A stretch of 64,000 nucleotides of DNA from Bathynomus jamesi (lineage: Eukaryota; Arthropoda; Malacostraca; Isopoda; Cirolanidae): the NCBI GenBank assembly GCA_023014485.1, contig JAJOZX010001865.1:175001-239000 (forward strand), in the 5' to 3' direction. Position 1 is the stretch's first letter; each line of letters begins with the position of its first letter. Position numbers and translations under genes: made by a program. Below the pieces are notes generated by a model that worked only from the letters and a program-made list of their open reading frames with translations, was not told the DNA's origin and did no database searches. Below are positions 1-10,219 of this stretch, in pieces.

Positions 1-269
1 AAAATTAGAATGTTATGTTTTAAACTTCATGTACAGTCATTACAAAATGTTTGGTTCAACGTAAGTCCTTGTGTGAAAATTAATTAATTAATAAATTTAG
101 GTTTAGCAAGAAATAACTTGCATAACAAATTTCAATGTCACATAAAGGAGTAACTACTTGTTTGGCAGTTTCAGCAATACTAAATTTATATAAAAGTTAA
201 AAAAATTTTCTCTTCTGCCTTTTGGTGGCCCCTGGGCTGTAGCCCCTTTAGTCATACCTTAATTTGGTC
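1..269. mobile_element. Possible terminal fragment of a hAT-type element
   Basis: At 215-268 the sequence reads, on the minus strand, CCCAGGACCAAATTAAGG followed by a GGGGCTACAGCCCAGGGGCC-like stretch. This resembles the GC-rich CAGGGCC ends of hAT elements. The other end would lie left of the window, so no target duplication can be tested. The rest of 1-200 is AT-rich with no coding signal. Confidence 0.35.
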
Positions 270-416
270 CTGGGTACATGAGATAAGTGTACGCATGTGT
301 GAATGAACTCTGAAACTATCCTTTTTCTCCTACAACTCTCTATCGCAACAATTTTCTGTCAGTAGTGGCTGCCGGAGGAGGAAAAGCCTTGTCTGTTCTA
401 TACTTTCCTATTTCTA

Positions 417-1389
417 CTATTCCTCTGTCAAAGTTTTACGCGTCTTTCTGTGATCAGATAAGGTCAAGTGCTCCTTAGCCTTCCCACCCGAATCATGGAG
501 TAACTGTTGAGAGGGACACTTTGGGAATCGGGTGGAGAAGTGAAGAGTGGAATCATCGGGACAGGAGTGAGTAGGACAGGAATTGCGAATTAAAAGTTCA
601 TTAATAAATAAAAGTAAGAGAGTGGGTGACAGGACAGAACCCTGAGGAACACTACTGTTGATAGCTTTAGAAGAACAATATTGACCATCTAAAGCCGCAG
701 CTATAGATCGGTCAGAAAGGAAATTAGAGATGAAGGCACAGACAGATAGAAGCATAGAAACCGAAGGAAGGCAGTTTCGAACTTAAAGATTTGTGTCAGA
801 CTCTATCAAAAGCTTTTGATATGCCTAAAGCAATAGCAAAAGTTCCACCGAAATCCAAAGGAGAATGACCAAGAGCTAGAGAGAGATGCAAGAAGATCGC
901 CAGTAGAGCGTCCCTTGCGGAACCCATACTGACGATCTGATAGACGATTGTGAGCAGAGATGTGTTGAAGAATCTTCCTATTAAGAATAAATTAAAAAAC
1001 TTCAGAAAGGTAAGAAATCAAAGCAATTGGACGATAGTTGGAGGGCTGAGAGCAGTCACCGTTCTTTGGGACAGGCTGAATGAAAGCGAACTTCCAGCAG
1101 GAAGTAAAAGTACCAGATGAGAGACAAAGACGAAAGAGTTTGGCTAGGCAGGGTGTCAGCACAGAATCACAGTTCTTAAGAACAACAGGAGGAACACCAT
1201 CAGGACCGTACACCTTCCTAGAGTTGAGCCCAGATAGAGCAGAAAGAACATCTGTGGCAGAGATTCTAATTTCAGACATAATAAAGTTAGATGGAGGAGG
1301 AGATGGAGGAACATCACCAGAATCGTCCAGGGATGAATTGGAAGCGAAAGTTTGAGCGAAGAGTTCAGCTTTTTCAGAAGAGACCGCAA
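417..1389 (-). pseudogene. ORF2 C-terminal half: reverse transcriptase of a LINE
   Basis: RT blocks in order on the minus strand are YGPDGVPPVVLKN, then SNYRPIALIS (about 992-1279), a decayed motif A reading ISKAFDRV (about 800-830, with the usual first Asp replaced by Gly), SSVPQGSVLSP, and the catalytic motif C, which reads PDDST where YADDST is expected. The polymerase is therefore both frame-broken and altered near its active site. It continues the endonuclease half of the same element. Confidence 0.8.
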
Positions 1390-1656
1390 CTGAGCCGTCG
1401 AAATGGAAAAGAGGAGGGAAAGAAGAGGAAGTAAAGTTGTTGAAGAAGTGTTTAGCTAGATGCCAGAAAGAGCGAGAAGAATTAGAATTGAATAGTTTTC
1501 ACATTTTTGTCGGATGAAAGAATTTTTAGCAAGTGGAAGAACAGATTTTGCACCATTCCAGGCAGAAATATAAAGTGAGTGAGATTCAGGAGTTGGATGG
1601 TGACGGTACCTTCTGAAAGACTCCTCTCTGTTGGGATAGCATTAGAACCAGTAAAG

Positions 1657-2669
1657 TTAAACCAAGGGTTTTGCATTAGTAATAGAAATAGAATATGGAA
1701 TGTACGCCTCCATTCCCGAAGGAATCACCTCCGTGATGCGTTCAACACACTCAGAAGGAAGGCCCCGGCAATGGAAACGGTAATCATTGCATGGGAAATC
1801 AAAGAAGTACTGCCTAAGGGCCTGCTTTTGGAGGCTCCAAAGGGCAAATTGGAGTGATAGGGCAGGCAACAGATATAAAATTGTGGTCGGAGGAGCCCAA
1901 AGTTGAAAAAACCTTGACAAAGTAAGAAGAAGGATGAGAGGTAAGAAATAAATCCAGAATGTTGGGCCTATCTCCAAGGCGATCAGGGATATGAGTAGTG
2001 TGCTGTACAATCTGCTCTAGGTCATTTAGGTTAAAAAAGTTGAAAGCTAGTTCACCAGGGATGTTAGTGAAATGGGAGGAAAGCCAAAGGTGGTGGTGAA
2101 CATTGAAATCTCCTAAAATGGAGATTTCAGCAAAGGGAAAGCGGAGTAGAATGTATTCCACTTTTGGAGCGAGGCAGTCAAAGAATTTTGGATAGTCAGT
2201 AGAAAGGTAAACAGCGCAGATGTATTTAGTTTGAGATTGGCATGTAAGCCGTAGCCAGAGGGTATAGAATTTGAAAGATTCGAGTTTGGGAATACGAGAA
2301 CAAGTTGGATCATTGCGTACATATACGCAACATCCATCTTTGGAGTGAAATTGGGTATAAAGTAAGAGGGTACAGAAAAGCTGTTGCTGTCACTTGTCCC
2401 AGACACTAAGTTTCAGTGGGGAAAAGAAGATGAGATTTAGAGGAGAGGTGGTGTTCAACAGATTGAAAATTTGAGAAAAGGTCGTGAATGTTGCAGAAGT
2501 TCATGAAAAGTGAATGAGGCAGAGGCGCAGAACATCTCGAATGGGCAGTAGTAGATCCAGACCAGCTGCCCGGGTCTGCATTCCCGGCACCGGCAGCGGG
2601 GGAGCCAGAAGTGGGGACATTTATGGTCCCCTCTCCAGGGGACTCCGAGGCTCTTGAAGTTGATGCCAT
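1657..2669 (-). pseudogene. ORF2 N-terminal half: AP-endonuclease-like domain of a LINE
   Basis: The likely start is the ATG at 2667-2669 (MASTSRASESP), followed by a low-complexity Ser/Gly/Ala stretch. The endonuclease domain is then spread over three frames. Visible motifs are FQSVEHHLSS...LLFPTET (the E of the TET motif), [10 protein letters not shown] (the catalytic GDFN block) and [10 protein letters not shown] (the SDH block with the catalytic His). The family nicks target DNA to prime reverse transcription. Catalytic blocks survive but the reading frame does not. Confidence 0.8.
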
Positions 2670-2854
2670 TTGTTTTTTAATTCTGCAAAGATTATGTAGT
2701 GTGTAAGGTGTATGTATATGTAGTGAGGAGTAGGGAGAGAAGTGTGTCTTTGAGAGGATGCTGGACTGCTCATATGGTACATGAGACATGGAAAAAGATC
2801 GGCTAAGGAGGACAGTGACAGAAATAACGGAATTTCAAGTACTTTGGCAAGTGG

Positions 2855-2984
<130 letters not shown>

Positions 2985-3117
2985 TTGGATATTAATATTT
3001 CTTGAAATTTCAAACACAGTTTATTGTCTTTATCAATATGAATATGTATAGGGCGTGTCGGAAGTACAAGTAATTTGAAGGGAATAATATACAATATTCA
3101 GTTATACACGCTCAACG

Positions 3118-3120
<3 letters not shown>

Positions 3121-3181
<61 letters not shown>
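3121..3181. repeat. (TA)n microsatellite
   Basis: A pure TA run of about 60 bases. No coding signal between it and the Polinton end at 3402. Confidence 0.97.
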
Positions 3182-3185
<4 letters not shown>

Positions 3186-3401
3186 CATGTACAGTGAACA
3201 ATTAACGAACCAGCTGCTTGTGCTTCGTTATAATACAGCATCAAACTCATTCCTTGATGTTTTGTTTAATCACTGGAAAATTAACAGTATTCGAACTCTT
3301 TGAACCATATCTTGAGGCGTCCTTCAGAAATACTCAATTATTTTCTTACGTAAAAAGTTTTATTTCTTCGTATTCTAAATGCGTGATGTTTTGATGACGT
3401 G

Positions 3402-3766
3402 AGTAGTATGCCCGCAAAATGGTAGAATGCACATGCAATGTCGATCAATGTTGCAAGAGGTCATGCAACAAGGGGGAGGGTTACCTCCCAAGCTGCAATG
3501 AAGGGGAAAGGGGTTATGCAACAAGTCAATGCTGCAAAGGGGTTCTGCAACAAGGGGGAGGGAGCTTTCGGGGGAGAAGGGAGGATGACCTCCTCCAAAG
3601 GGGTAACCTTAACCTAAGAGAGGGAGAGAAAGGAGAAGAGGACTTTGGGGGAGAAGGAGGGATGTCCTCAACCCCCAAAGGGAAATCTAACCTAAGCCTT
3701 AACCTAAGAAGGAGAGAGAGGTGTTCGCATGGCTCCAGTCAGACGCATAATGAAAGTTCATCCGAG
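3402..3766 (+). repeat. Left terminal inverted repeat of Polinton copy 1
   Basis: It pairs with 21704-22055 on the opposite strand. The outer 25 bases match almost perfectly and identity then falls. Both arms carry runs of GGGGGAGGG type, GAGAGA tracts and CCTAACCT. The arm is interrupted at 3767 by a hAT remnant and resumes at 4456 with motifs of the CAGTTGGCTTAGAAGGC type. Confidence 0.88.
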
Positions 3767-4447
3767 CAGGGTTGCCACTGAAGTTTTTCATATTGTACCA
3801 AATGAAGATAGTAAAATGAACCAAATTTTAATAAACTTGTACCAAATATTTAAAATGTACAGAAACAACGTACCTTTATTAAAACTGAGCCATTTCCATG
3901 TCTTCTAAGCGTTCATTCAAACGCCATGTCTTATTACACTATCAACCAGATTCTGAGAGGGCTGCCATGATTTACATTCACAAGTTTCTAATAAATTTTT
4001 GCTGTGAAGTAACCCATTGAGGGTATGTGTTTTGAGTCGAGACCTATTTTTTGTTTTGATGTTTGTTACTTGGGAAAATATTCTCTCAGCAGCGGCAGAT
4101 GAATGGGGCAAAGACATTAGATTAAGCATTGATTTTGATAAAGCTGGGAATCGAGGTTGGTCACCACATTTTTTCATGGACATTGCATACCAAAATTTAA
4201 ACGTATGAAAACGTTTTGCATCCGATTTTCAATTGGCGCTAGATTTGAATTGTATCTAAAAAGCAAATTAGGAAAGATATGCACCTACGTGCCTGGTATA
4301 TTCGTTTCTGTATAAAATCGAAGTAATTAGTACTTCATTCAATAAAATGTTCAAATTGTACCAACTTTTAGGAAGGTTGTACCAAATGTACCAGATAGGG
4401 TCGAATGAACCAGATTTGGTACAATTGTACCAACTTCGGCAACCCTG
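3767..4447 (-). mobile_element. hAT remnant with 8-bp target duplication
   Basis: Ends CAGGGTTGCC...GGCAACCCTG are exact inverted repeats, flanked by CATCCGAG on both sides (3759-3766 and 4448-4455). An 8-bp duplication is diagnostic of the hAT superfamily. Only the last part of the transposase survives inside. The interior also has repeated TTGTACCAAAT-like words near both ends, probable subterminal binding repeats. Confidence 0.93.
3917..4183 (-). pseudogene. hAT transposase C-terminal dimerisation domain (fragment)
   Basis: The 88-residue open stretch contains LPHSSAAAERIFSQV followed by KTKNRSRLKTHTLNGLLHSK. This is the classic hAT C-terminal dimerisation motif (L-P-x-S-S-A-x-x-E-R-x-F-S). 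The catalytic domain and BED finger are missing, so this is the 3' remainder of a full-length gene. Confidence 0.9.
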
Positions 4448-4455
4448 CATCCGAG

Positions 4456-5140
4456 CGCCCGCTGTCTTATAAGTCCTAATCAGCCAGTTGGCTTAGAAGG
4501 CTTAAGCTGACTTAGAAGGCGTAAATGGCTTGTTCAGGTGTACATTATTAGGGTTGAGTTGCCAGATTGCGCTATTTATTTAATTAAAGCATATATTCTT
4601 CACAGTTGGCTTAGAAATCCGCCAGTTAGCATAATCCGCCAGTTGGCTTAGAAGACCTAAAAGGCAGGTGTATGTGTATGTATTAAATAACTTTTCAGCT
4701 GCCAGATTGCGCTATTCAGATAATCTTGACAGTTGGCTTAGAAATCCGTCAGTCGGTTTAGAATATATACAACCAATATACAACCAAAAGAATGAAATAA
4801 AACACCATTACATCATTTTGTTTATCTAGACGAATTATTGGATTCAATTTTACGAAATATATAGAAAATAAATACACAATCCTATACAAACGAGGAATAT
4901 ATGCAATAAAAATTAATAATAATATAAGGAATACACATTTTTAAACGATGGAATATATATATAATCAAAAAATAAAATAAGAAAATAATATATAATAAAT
5001 ACAAAACGATGGCGTATAATCATCAATATATTAGTACAGAAAAAAAAAATATATACACACACAATTATATTAAATAATTAAATATATTGAAAATAAATAT
5101 ACATCAAAATACATACACTTTATCTTCTACTGCGCTTAAC
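4456..5140. repeat. Polinton subterminal region with iterated TTGGCTTAGAA motif
   Basis: Seven or so diverged copies of (C)AGTTGGCTTAGAA(A/G) lie at 4486-4765, interleaved with GCCAGATTGCGCTATT (twice, near 4560 and 4700). The same word recurs near the other three Polinton ends (21718-21760, 30908-30970, 52576-52625). From 4780 to 5140 the sequence is AT-rich with no gene. Confidence 0.7.
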
Positions 5141-5147
5141 TAAAATA

Positions 5148-5483
5148 CTAAACTCGCACGTAATCGATTCTACAGTCATCATTATTGCTCTGCACTACGC
5201 AGTAAATACGATTTAACATTATTTCACTGCTCAAGTTATAGGGATACCTATACTCGATGTAAATGGCCTTCATATCGTTCAATACTATTTTTGTGCCCAC
5301 TTTACATTCGGTTGGCAAGTTATCTTTAAAAATGGATAGAATACATTCAAAAGCACGCACAAAGAGGTCATCGTTAGCCACAACATCATTATTAAATTCA
5401 AGTTTATGAACAATCCTTTCCAATCGAGTGTTTTTTCTTACCGATCAGAGCTTTTCAATCGTGAACTGTTCTTCACAACGCAT
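5148..5483 (-). pseudogene. Polinton small ORF A (unknown function)
   Basis: Counterpart of 51586-51957 in copy 2, about 110-125 residues. Shared blocks include FNNDVVAND.LFVRAF.CILS.FK and KVxTKIVLN(D/E)(M/L)KA(I/L)YIEYR. The ATG at 5481-5483 overlaps the end of ORF B by 11 bases, as in copy 2. A Gly codon of copy 2 is a TGA stop here (5445-5447). I recognise no domain. It is the last gene of the five-ORF arm downstream of PolB. Confidence 0.75.
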
Positions 5484-5990
5484 AGCGGCAATTGAAATAA
5501 TATTCTAAGTCGTAACGACAGCTGCTCATTATAAGAGGTACAATTCTTCAGGGTGAACAGTGTAGGCGAGCTCTGCCCTCTACCGCTCAAGTCCTTTGTA
5601 CCAAAGTTCATGATATTTCGGAGAGTCTGAACCTTTTAAATAAGCATCCAGCTCTAGACCATTCTTGCCTTGTTCATTCCTACATTCGATAAACTCGTCC
5701 AGCAGAGCGGTGTATGCGTAATCAAGAACCGTGTTAAAATAAATCATATCCGTAACCCGCGCGTCTAATATAGGCTTCAGCTTGCGGAATCCGATAATTT
5801 CAAACATTCTGTCGAGGACGAATCAGTTTCGCGTGGGGACAAGAACGTTATTATCAGATACATTTTTCCACATCAGTCGTATATCAATGCATGGCTGATC
5901 GTTATTTATATACAACGTACAAACAATGGCATATGAGGGGGCATCACTAATCTTTTCTCTTCTTGTATCTACACCTGCAGGTATTTTATA
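5473..5990 (-). pseudogene. Polinton small ORF B (unknown function)
   Basis: Counterpart of about 51090-51596 in copy 2. Conserved blocks are MFEI(I/V)GF.KLKPILDA, YTALLD.F.EC and NGLELDAYLKG.DS.KY.ELWYKGLE. In copy 1 a Tyr codon just after KGLER is a TAG stop (near 5578), and another in-frame stop lies upstream of the MFEI block. Upstream the frame stays open past the first obvious start in both copies, so the true N-terminus is unclear. No family recognised. Confidence 0.75.
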
Positions 5991-6166
5991 ACGGTCCTCA
6001 CACTACTTCTCAACTATCACGAAGACTATTCATCTCCTTAACACTTAAATAAATAACTACGTTTACCAGAGTTTGCTTGGCTACAAGTCGTTTCAAGTAC
6101 ATAGTTAATGGCACCGGTTTCACGCTTGAACACACACAATGACCTCGTCACAGACACATCGTACAC

Positions 6167-9021
6167 TAGGGTGACCCGTTAAACCCAAAGTTGGTCGGGT
6201 ACAACATTAACCGATATAATATCGTGAATGGGTTACTAAGAATGCCCACACAAGTTTTTAAAGCCCTCTCTAAGAAATTCATGCATCCCCAGCGGTTTAC
6301 ATTTTATATCCCCGATTCAGACCAAAAAATGGCATTTTTTGGTATTTTCTCGTAAAATATACTATTTTAATTAAAAGTAAAACACATTTACCACTCTATA
6401 TGCATTTCTGGTAATGTATACTAGCTTTATAAATGTCAATGCTAAATGTGGGCCCCACAAGTCGCAATTTAGCCCCTTTATTTCATATTTCTAGCGAGTT
6501 TTACTAAATAATCTAACTTTTTTTCAGGAATTTCTAAATCTAGGTACCATAATACCTATTTAAATTGATAAAATGGCTCTAAGCAAACCATTAACTAGAA
6601 GCAAAACAGAAATTCCCTTTCTAGGTCAACCTATAGCCTCCATAACGACTACAGCTGTTCCAACCAACAAGCAAGTACTCAAATATTTCCATCATATTAA
6701 AGCTTGCAATCCTCATTATAATCAGTCCCTTGTTAAAGGCAAACTTGTAAGTCATCAAGCTGGCATGGTAATAGACCATGTGTTCTCCTTTTGGAATAAA
6801 TGCAATTTACCTACTAGTAGCAGACAATATGCCGTTAAAAAACTTCTTAAGTTGCCCTAGGAATGGTATGTTCTAACAAAACATAAATATAGAAAAACTG
6901 AAGAGCACCTAAGTTCAGTAAACAAATTTTATGAAAAACTTGAAACAATATTTGATGTCGCTCACCCATTTCCTGAAAAAGTTCTTTCAAAAAAGCTAGG
7001 GAAAGCTGAAGTTGAGGAAGATCTGGAGTTTTTAAAGATGCTGAGAGAGGGATATAAAGTTACACTAGGTTCAAGAGATAAGATTTCAGAGCAAAGAATA
7101 AAAAATAAAATAAAAAGACTAGCAACCAATGAACGTTTACGTCAGAAAGAACAAGAGAGCATAAGCAAACCATCTAAAGTGAAAATAGAGGAATTAGAAT
7201 GTGAGGGAGATAGTTCTAACGATTATGATTACCTCAATAAAACGACTAAAAACAACTAAAGAACAAAAGCCTATCTACCTACCTAGAAATGTACTTAAAG
7301 ACTCTATTGTAGCCAATGCTATAGACAGAGGAAATGTATCTGTTAGAACAAGCTACATTAATAATTTCTGCTTTAATTAGAGCCGGCGGTAGAGACCTAA
7401 ACGATTATACAGTTCCAAAAACATCTACTCATACAGCAACACAAGAAAATAGGGTAAAAACTGAAAAATGAATTCAAAGAATTATTTCAAAATACCAATA
7501 TAAAACACTTTGTTTGCTGCTACTGGATCCCCTGATATTGCTAAAATTTTAGGGATACCTAATCTGAATAGACCATTATTATATTTAGCATGCCGTCACC
7601 ACATTGGCGAACTTATTGTAAAATCTGATTGGCAATGCATCTTTGGAAAAGCACTGGTCCCGATTATCCCATATTTGAAGAATTTTCGAAAAGCTGGTCC
7701 AAAATAACATTATTACAAACTAAAGAAATAAATATAACTGAGCCTTTGTTGATGGATATTGAAGAAAGTGCAAATATAATTTATAATTCTTTATTCGAGA
7801 ACAAAAATTATTTCAGAGATGATTACTTAGAATATTTAGAATTAAACTGTTTATTGTTGGGGCACAGGCCTTCAAAGATACACCTTCGTAAACCAGGAGC
7901 ATGCCATCGAGCTTAACTATGAACCAGAAGTAAAAGAATCATTTGGAAGATTTGTCAAGTTTACATCTTTAGTTTATGGCCCTTATTGGCTAAAGACCCC
8001 ATTAGCTGCAGAAGCACCACTCAATGACTTGCGATTTTAGAAGCAATTAGTTAATGTCTGGCAGGAAGTAGATCCAGAAGTTTCTATTCCTGCAGTAGAT
8101 GCATTCTTAAGACACAAGTGGTATTTAAGTCAAGAACTTGTAGTTTTATCTCTTTTTAGTAAAACAAGCAAGTATCGCAGCTTGTTTATTAGGAACTGAA
8201 GTTCCAGATGAAATTATTATAGGAAAGCCAGAAGTTCCAGAACTACACCCAGATATACATCTGGTGGAATTGATAGGACCTAATTCATGGAAAATCTTTA
8301 AAATCATGAATTTAGAAAGTTGTTGGTTGTCAAGCCAGTGGGAGAATGGTGCTCAGATCCAAACTATAATTAAATGGAAGAGTTTGTGAGTAATTTGAAG
8401 GTTGTCAATGATTGTGCTGAAAGGGCTATTAAGCTTATAACTGATCTGGCTGCTACAGTTAAAGATGAAGCTCAGCTTCAAGTTAAAATTCAAACCACAG
8501 AACTTCATAGAAAAAAATTAAAAGAAATCAAGGAAAAGAATCTTCGTAATTAATAGGTAAATTATTAGTTTAAAAGGGGGATTAATGCAATTTTTTATTA
8601 AAAAAGGGATTTATGTAATTTTTCATAAAAAAATATTTAAAAAAAACAAAAAAATGAAAAATACCAAAAAGTAAAAAAAAAATTTAAAAACCTAAAAAAA
8701 AACATAAAAAAACTAGAAAAAACAAAAAAACCTATAAAAAAAGCTCCAGAGATTCCAATCGACCTTGACGTGGTTCTGGGGCTTCCTACTAACAGATTGG
8801 AAAAAATGTGTATGTAATTTCTAGCTTTAATGGGTCTTTTAAAGGTAAAAATGCCAATTTTTTGGTCTGAATCGGGGGTGTAAAGTGTAAACCCCTGAGG
8901 ATGCATGATTTTTTTAGATAGGACTTTAAAAACTTGTTTGGGTATTCTTAGTAGCCCACTTCACGATATTATATCGGTTAATGCTGTGCCCGACCAACTT
9001 TGGGTTTAACGAGACACCCTA
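6167..9021 (+). mobile_element. hAT-like DNA transposon 1 (TAGGGTG ends), inside ORF C
   Basis: The inverted repeats are about 170 bp, begin TAGGGTG and share TTAAACCCAAAGTTGGTCGG. An 8-bp duplication TCGTACAC flanks the element (6159-6166 and 9022-9029). The second Polinton supplies the empty site, GTATACGA at 50898-50905 on the plus strand (one base different). The element carries a broken transposase related to those at 18604-21648, 24607-27768 and 44925-47897. Confidence 0.93.
6573..8553 (+). pseudogene. Transposase of hAT-like element 1, internally deleted
   Basis: The N-terminal part (6573-6860, then 6861-7259 after a stop) contains PTNKQVLKYF...FWNKCNLP, aligning with the N-termini of the other three elements. 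After about 7480 the catalytic WDGK block is missing. The frame resumes at 7510 with ATGSPDIAKILG and the zinc-like LACRHHIGEL (C-x2-H), then LRKPGACHRA and, near the end, VNDCAERAIKLITDLA (8405-8450). Multiple stops and the lost first catalytic Asp make it inactive. Confidence 0.8.
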
Positions 9022-9307
9022 TCGTACACGGCATTGAGAATGCTTCTCAAAAGAAGTTCCATCGTATTCAAGGAGTGCACGTCCAGTCGGTTCAAGCTCT
9101 GAGATGACTATGAGCCACGGGTGGGTAGATCGGCTCGACGAGGGTATTGAGTCACACCATAAGCTGTTGAAACGTGTAGGGGTTTGTTTAGTATGACTCA
9201 CGCGTGTACTTGTATCCATAATACCGGGCAACTTTTCCGACACATGGGGTAATTTCAGCTTTAATGTTTTATCGGATTGCGCACTAGGCGTTCATTTTCT
9301 CCACACA

Positions 9308-9586
9308 TTAACAACCCGGTGCACTATTTGAGAAAAACATGTGACCGTATTTATCCTTTTTGTTTAACAGTCGATACTCGTCTCTAAACTCTATTAAAAA
9401 CTCACACAGGCCTTTAGCCACAACCTCACTGCGAACCTCGTCATGATATATATGAATATAATGGTAAAAGTACTTTAGCTTGTCCATGATGACAAGGTTT
9501 ACATTCTCAGGCGCAGGGTACGCGTACTCGGTATGATGCAGCATGAAGTAATACCGCCTGTCACAACACTCATCAACAAGACTCAT
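9308..9586 (-). pseudogene. Polinton small ORF D (unknown function)
   Basis: Begins ATG at 9584-9586 (MSLVDECCDRRYY); counterpart 50324-50599 in copy 2. Both share LHHTEYAYPA.EN.NLVIMD.L..FYHY.HIYHDEVRSE and GLCEFLIEFRDEYRLL. Copy 2 has lost the ATG (GTG) and shifted frame just after it; copy 1 shifts frame near the C-terminus. The acidic, aromatic composition gives no functional clue. It starts a few bases after ORF E ends. Confidence 0.75.
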
Positions 9587-9590
9587 TACC

Positions 9591-9899
9591 TATACCCGTT
9601 GCTTCTCTTCTGCATGCGTTGTTTCTTTCACCTCACGATATATGTACGCTTTTATACAGTTTAGCCCTACAATGTAGTCCATTACATCGTTTGTGCCGTG
9701 AAATCCGGCAATGCTCTCGCCAGAATATCCATAGAGTATTTAAACATCTTCTTCCTCAAGCTTCGCGCGATTCAATGTAGCCTTAAAAGTCAGAAAGGAG
9801 GGGGGTTGGGCTAGGCCATCTTTCAGTATTCACCACATCTTCCGACTTTACCGAATACCACTTCATAAACGTCGAACACGCAATATCAAAAGTAGCCAT
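9591..9899 (-). pseudogene. Polinton small ORF E (unknown function)
   Basis: Starts ATG at 9897-9899 (MATFDIACSTFMKWYS) and ends TAG at 9591-9593; counterpart 50004-50303. Shared blocks are F(D).ACSTFMKWYS(V/I)KS.DVVNT, GYSGESI.GF and NDVMDY(I/V)(V/I)GL. Copy 1 has a frameshift near 9785 and a stop near 9750. First of the five ORFs after PolB; no domain recognised. Confidence 0.75.
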
Positions 9900-10156
9900 C
9901 ACTATTTTTCGTCTACGTGAGAAAATACACGGCTGAGCTCCAGGATTTGAAGAGGTCAATTGAATTCGCAGGGGTAGAGATATACCCAGGGTGTAGCAGG
10001 AGTCACGTGACCCTTTCATTGAGCTTATAGTGGGCGGAGCTTAGGACTTTTCTTGTACATACGCACGCACACACACACACACACACAAAGGAGAAAATGA
10101 AACCCTAATTGAAACATTTACAAACATACGTAATAAATAAACATATCGTTAACAAT

Positions 10157-10164
<8 letters not shown>

Positions 10165-10203
<39 letters not shown>
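10165..10203. repeat. (TA)n microsatellite downstream of PolB
   Basis: TA run beside a shorter (CA)n run at 10068-10087. Both separate PolB from ORF E. In copy 2 the equivalent place holds a MITE and TA/GT runs (48883-49683). Confidence 0.95.
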
Positions 10204-10209
<6 letters not shown>

Positions 10210-10219
10210 TATAAAGCAA

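Larger units (their letters stand above)
300..2790 (-). mobile_element. Non-LTR retrotransposon (Jockey/CR1-like), degraded
   Basis: One minus-strand element carries an APE-type endonuclease (about 1814-2669) and then a reverse transcriptase (about 417-1389), the usual ORF2 order. Several frames are needed to follow the protein, so it is not functional. No ORF1 is seen upstream; the 5' end seems to stop near 2790, just before the compound microsatellite. The 3' end is not sharply defined. The endonuclease wording ([37 protein letters not shown]) matches, from memory, a family very abundant in crab genomes. That is the main taxonomic clue here. Confidence 0.85.
6045..9290 (-). pseudogene. Polinton small ORF C, split by a hAT-like insertion
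   Basis: The coding sequence lies at 9022-9290 (N-terminal part) and 6045-6166 (C-terminal part), separated by the element at 6167-9021. The intact counterpart is 50606-51022 in copy 2 (about 138 residues). Shared features include a Pro/His-rich loop before a LIVTSELDPT-type block and a short Asp/Gly/Phe block (DGASFE in copy 2). No known domain is visible. ORF D lies immediately upstream. Confidence 0.72.
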
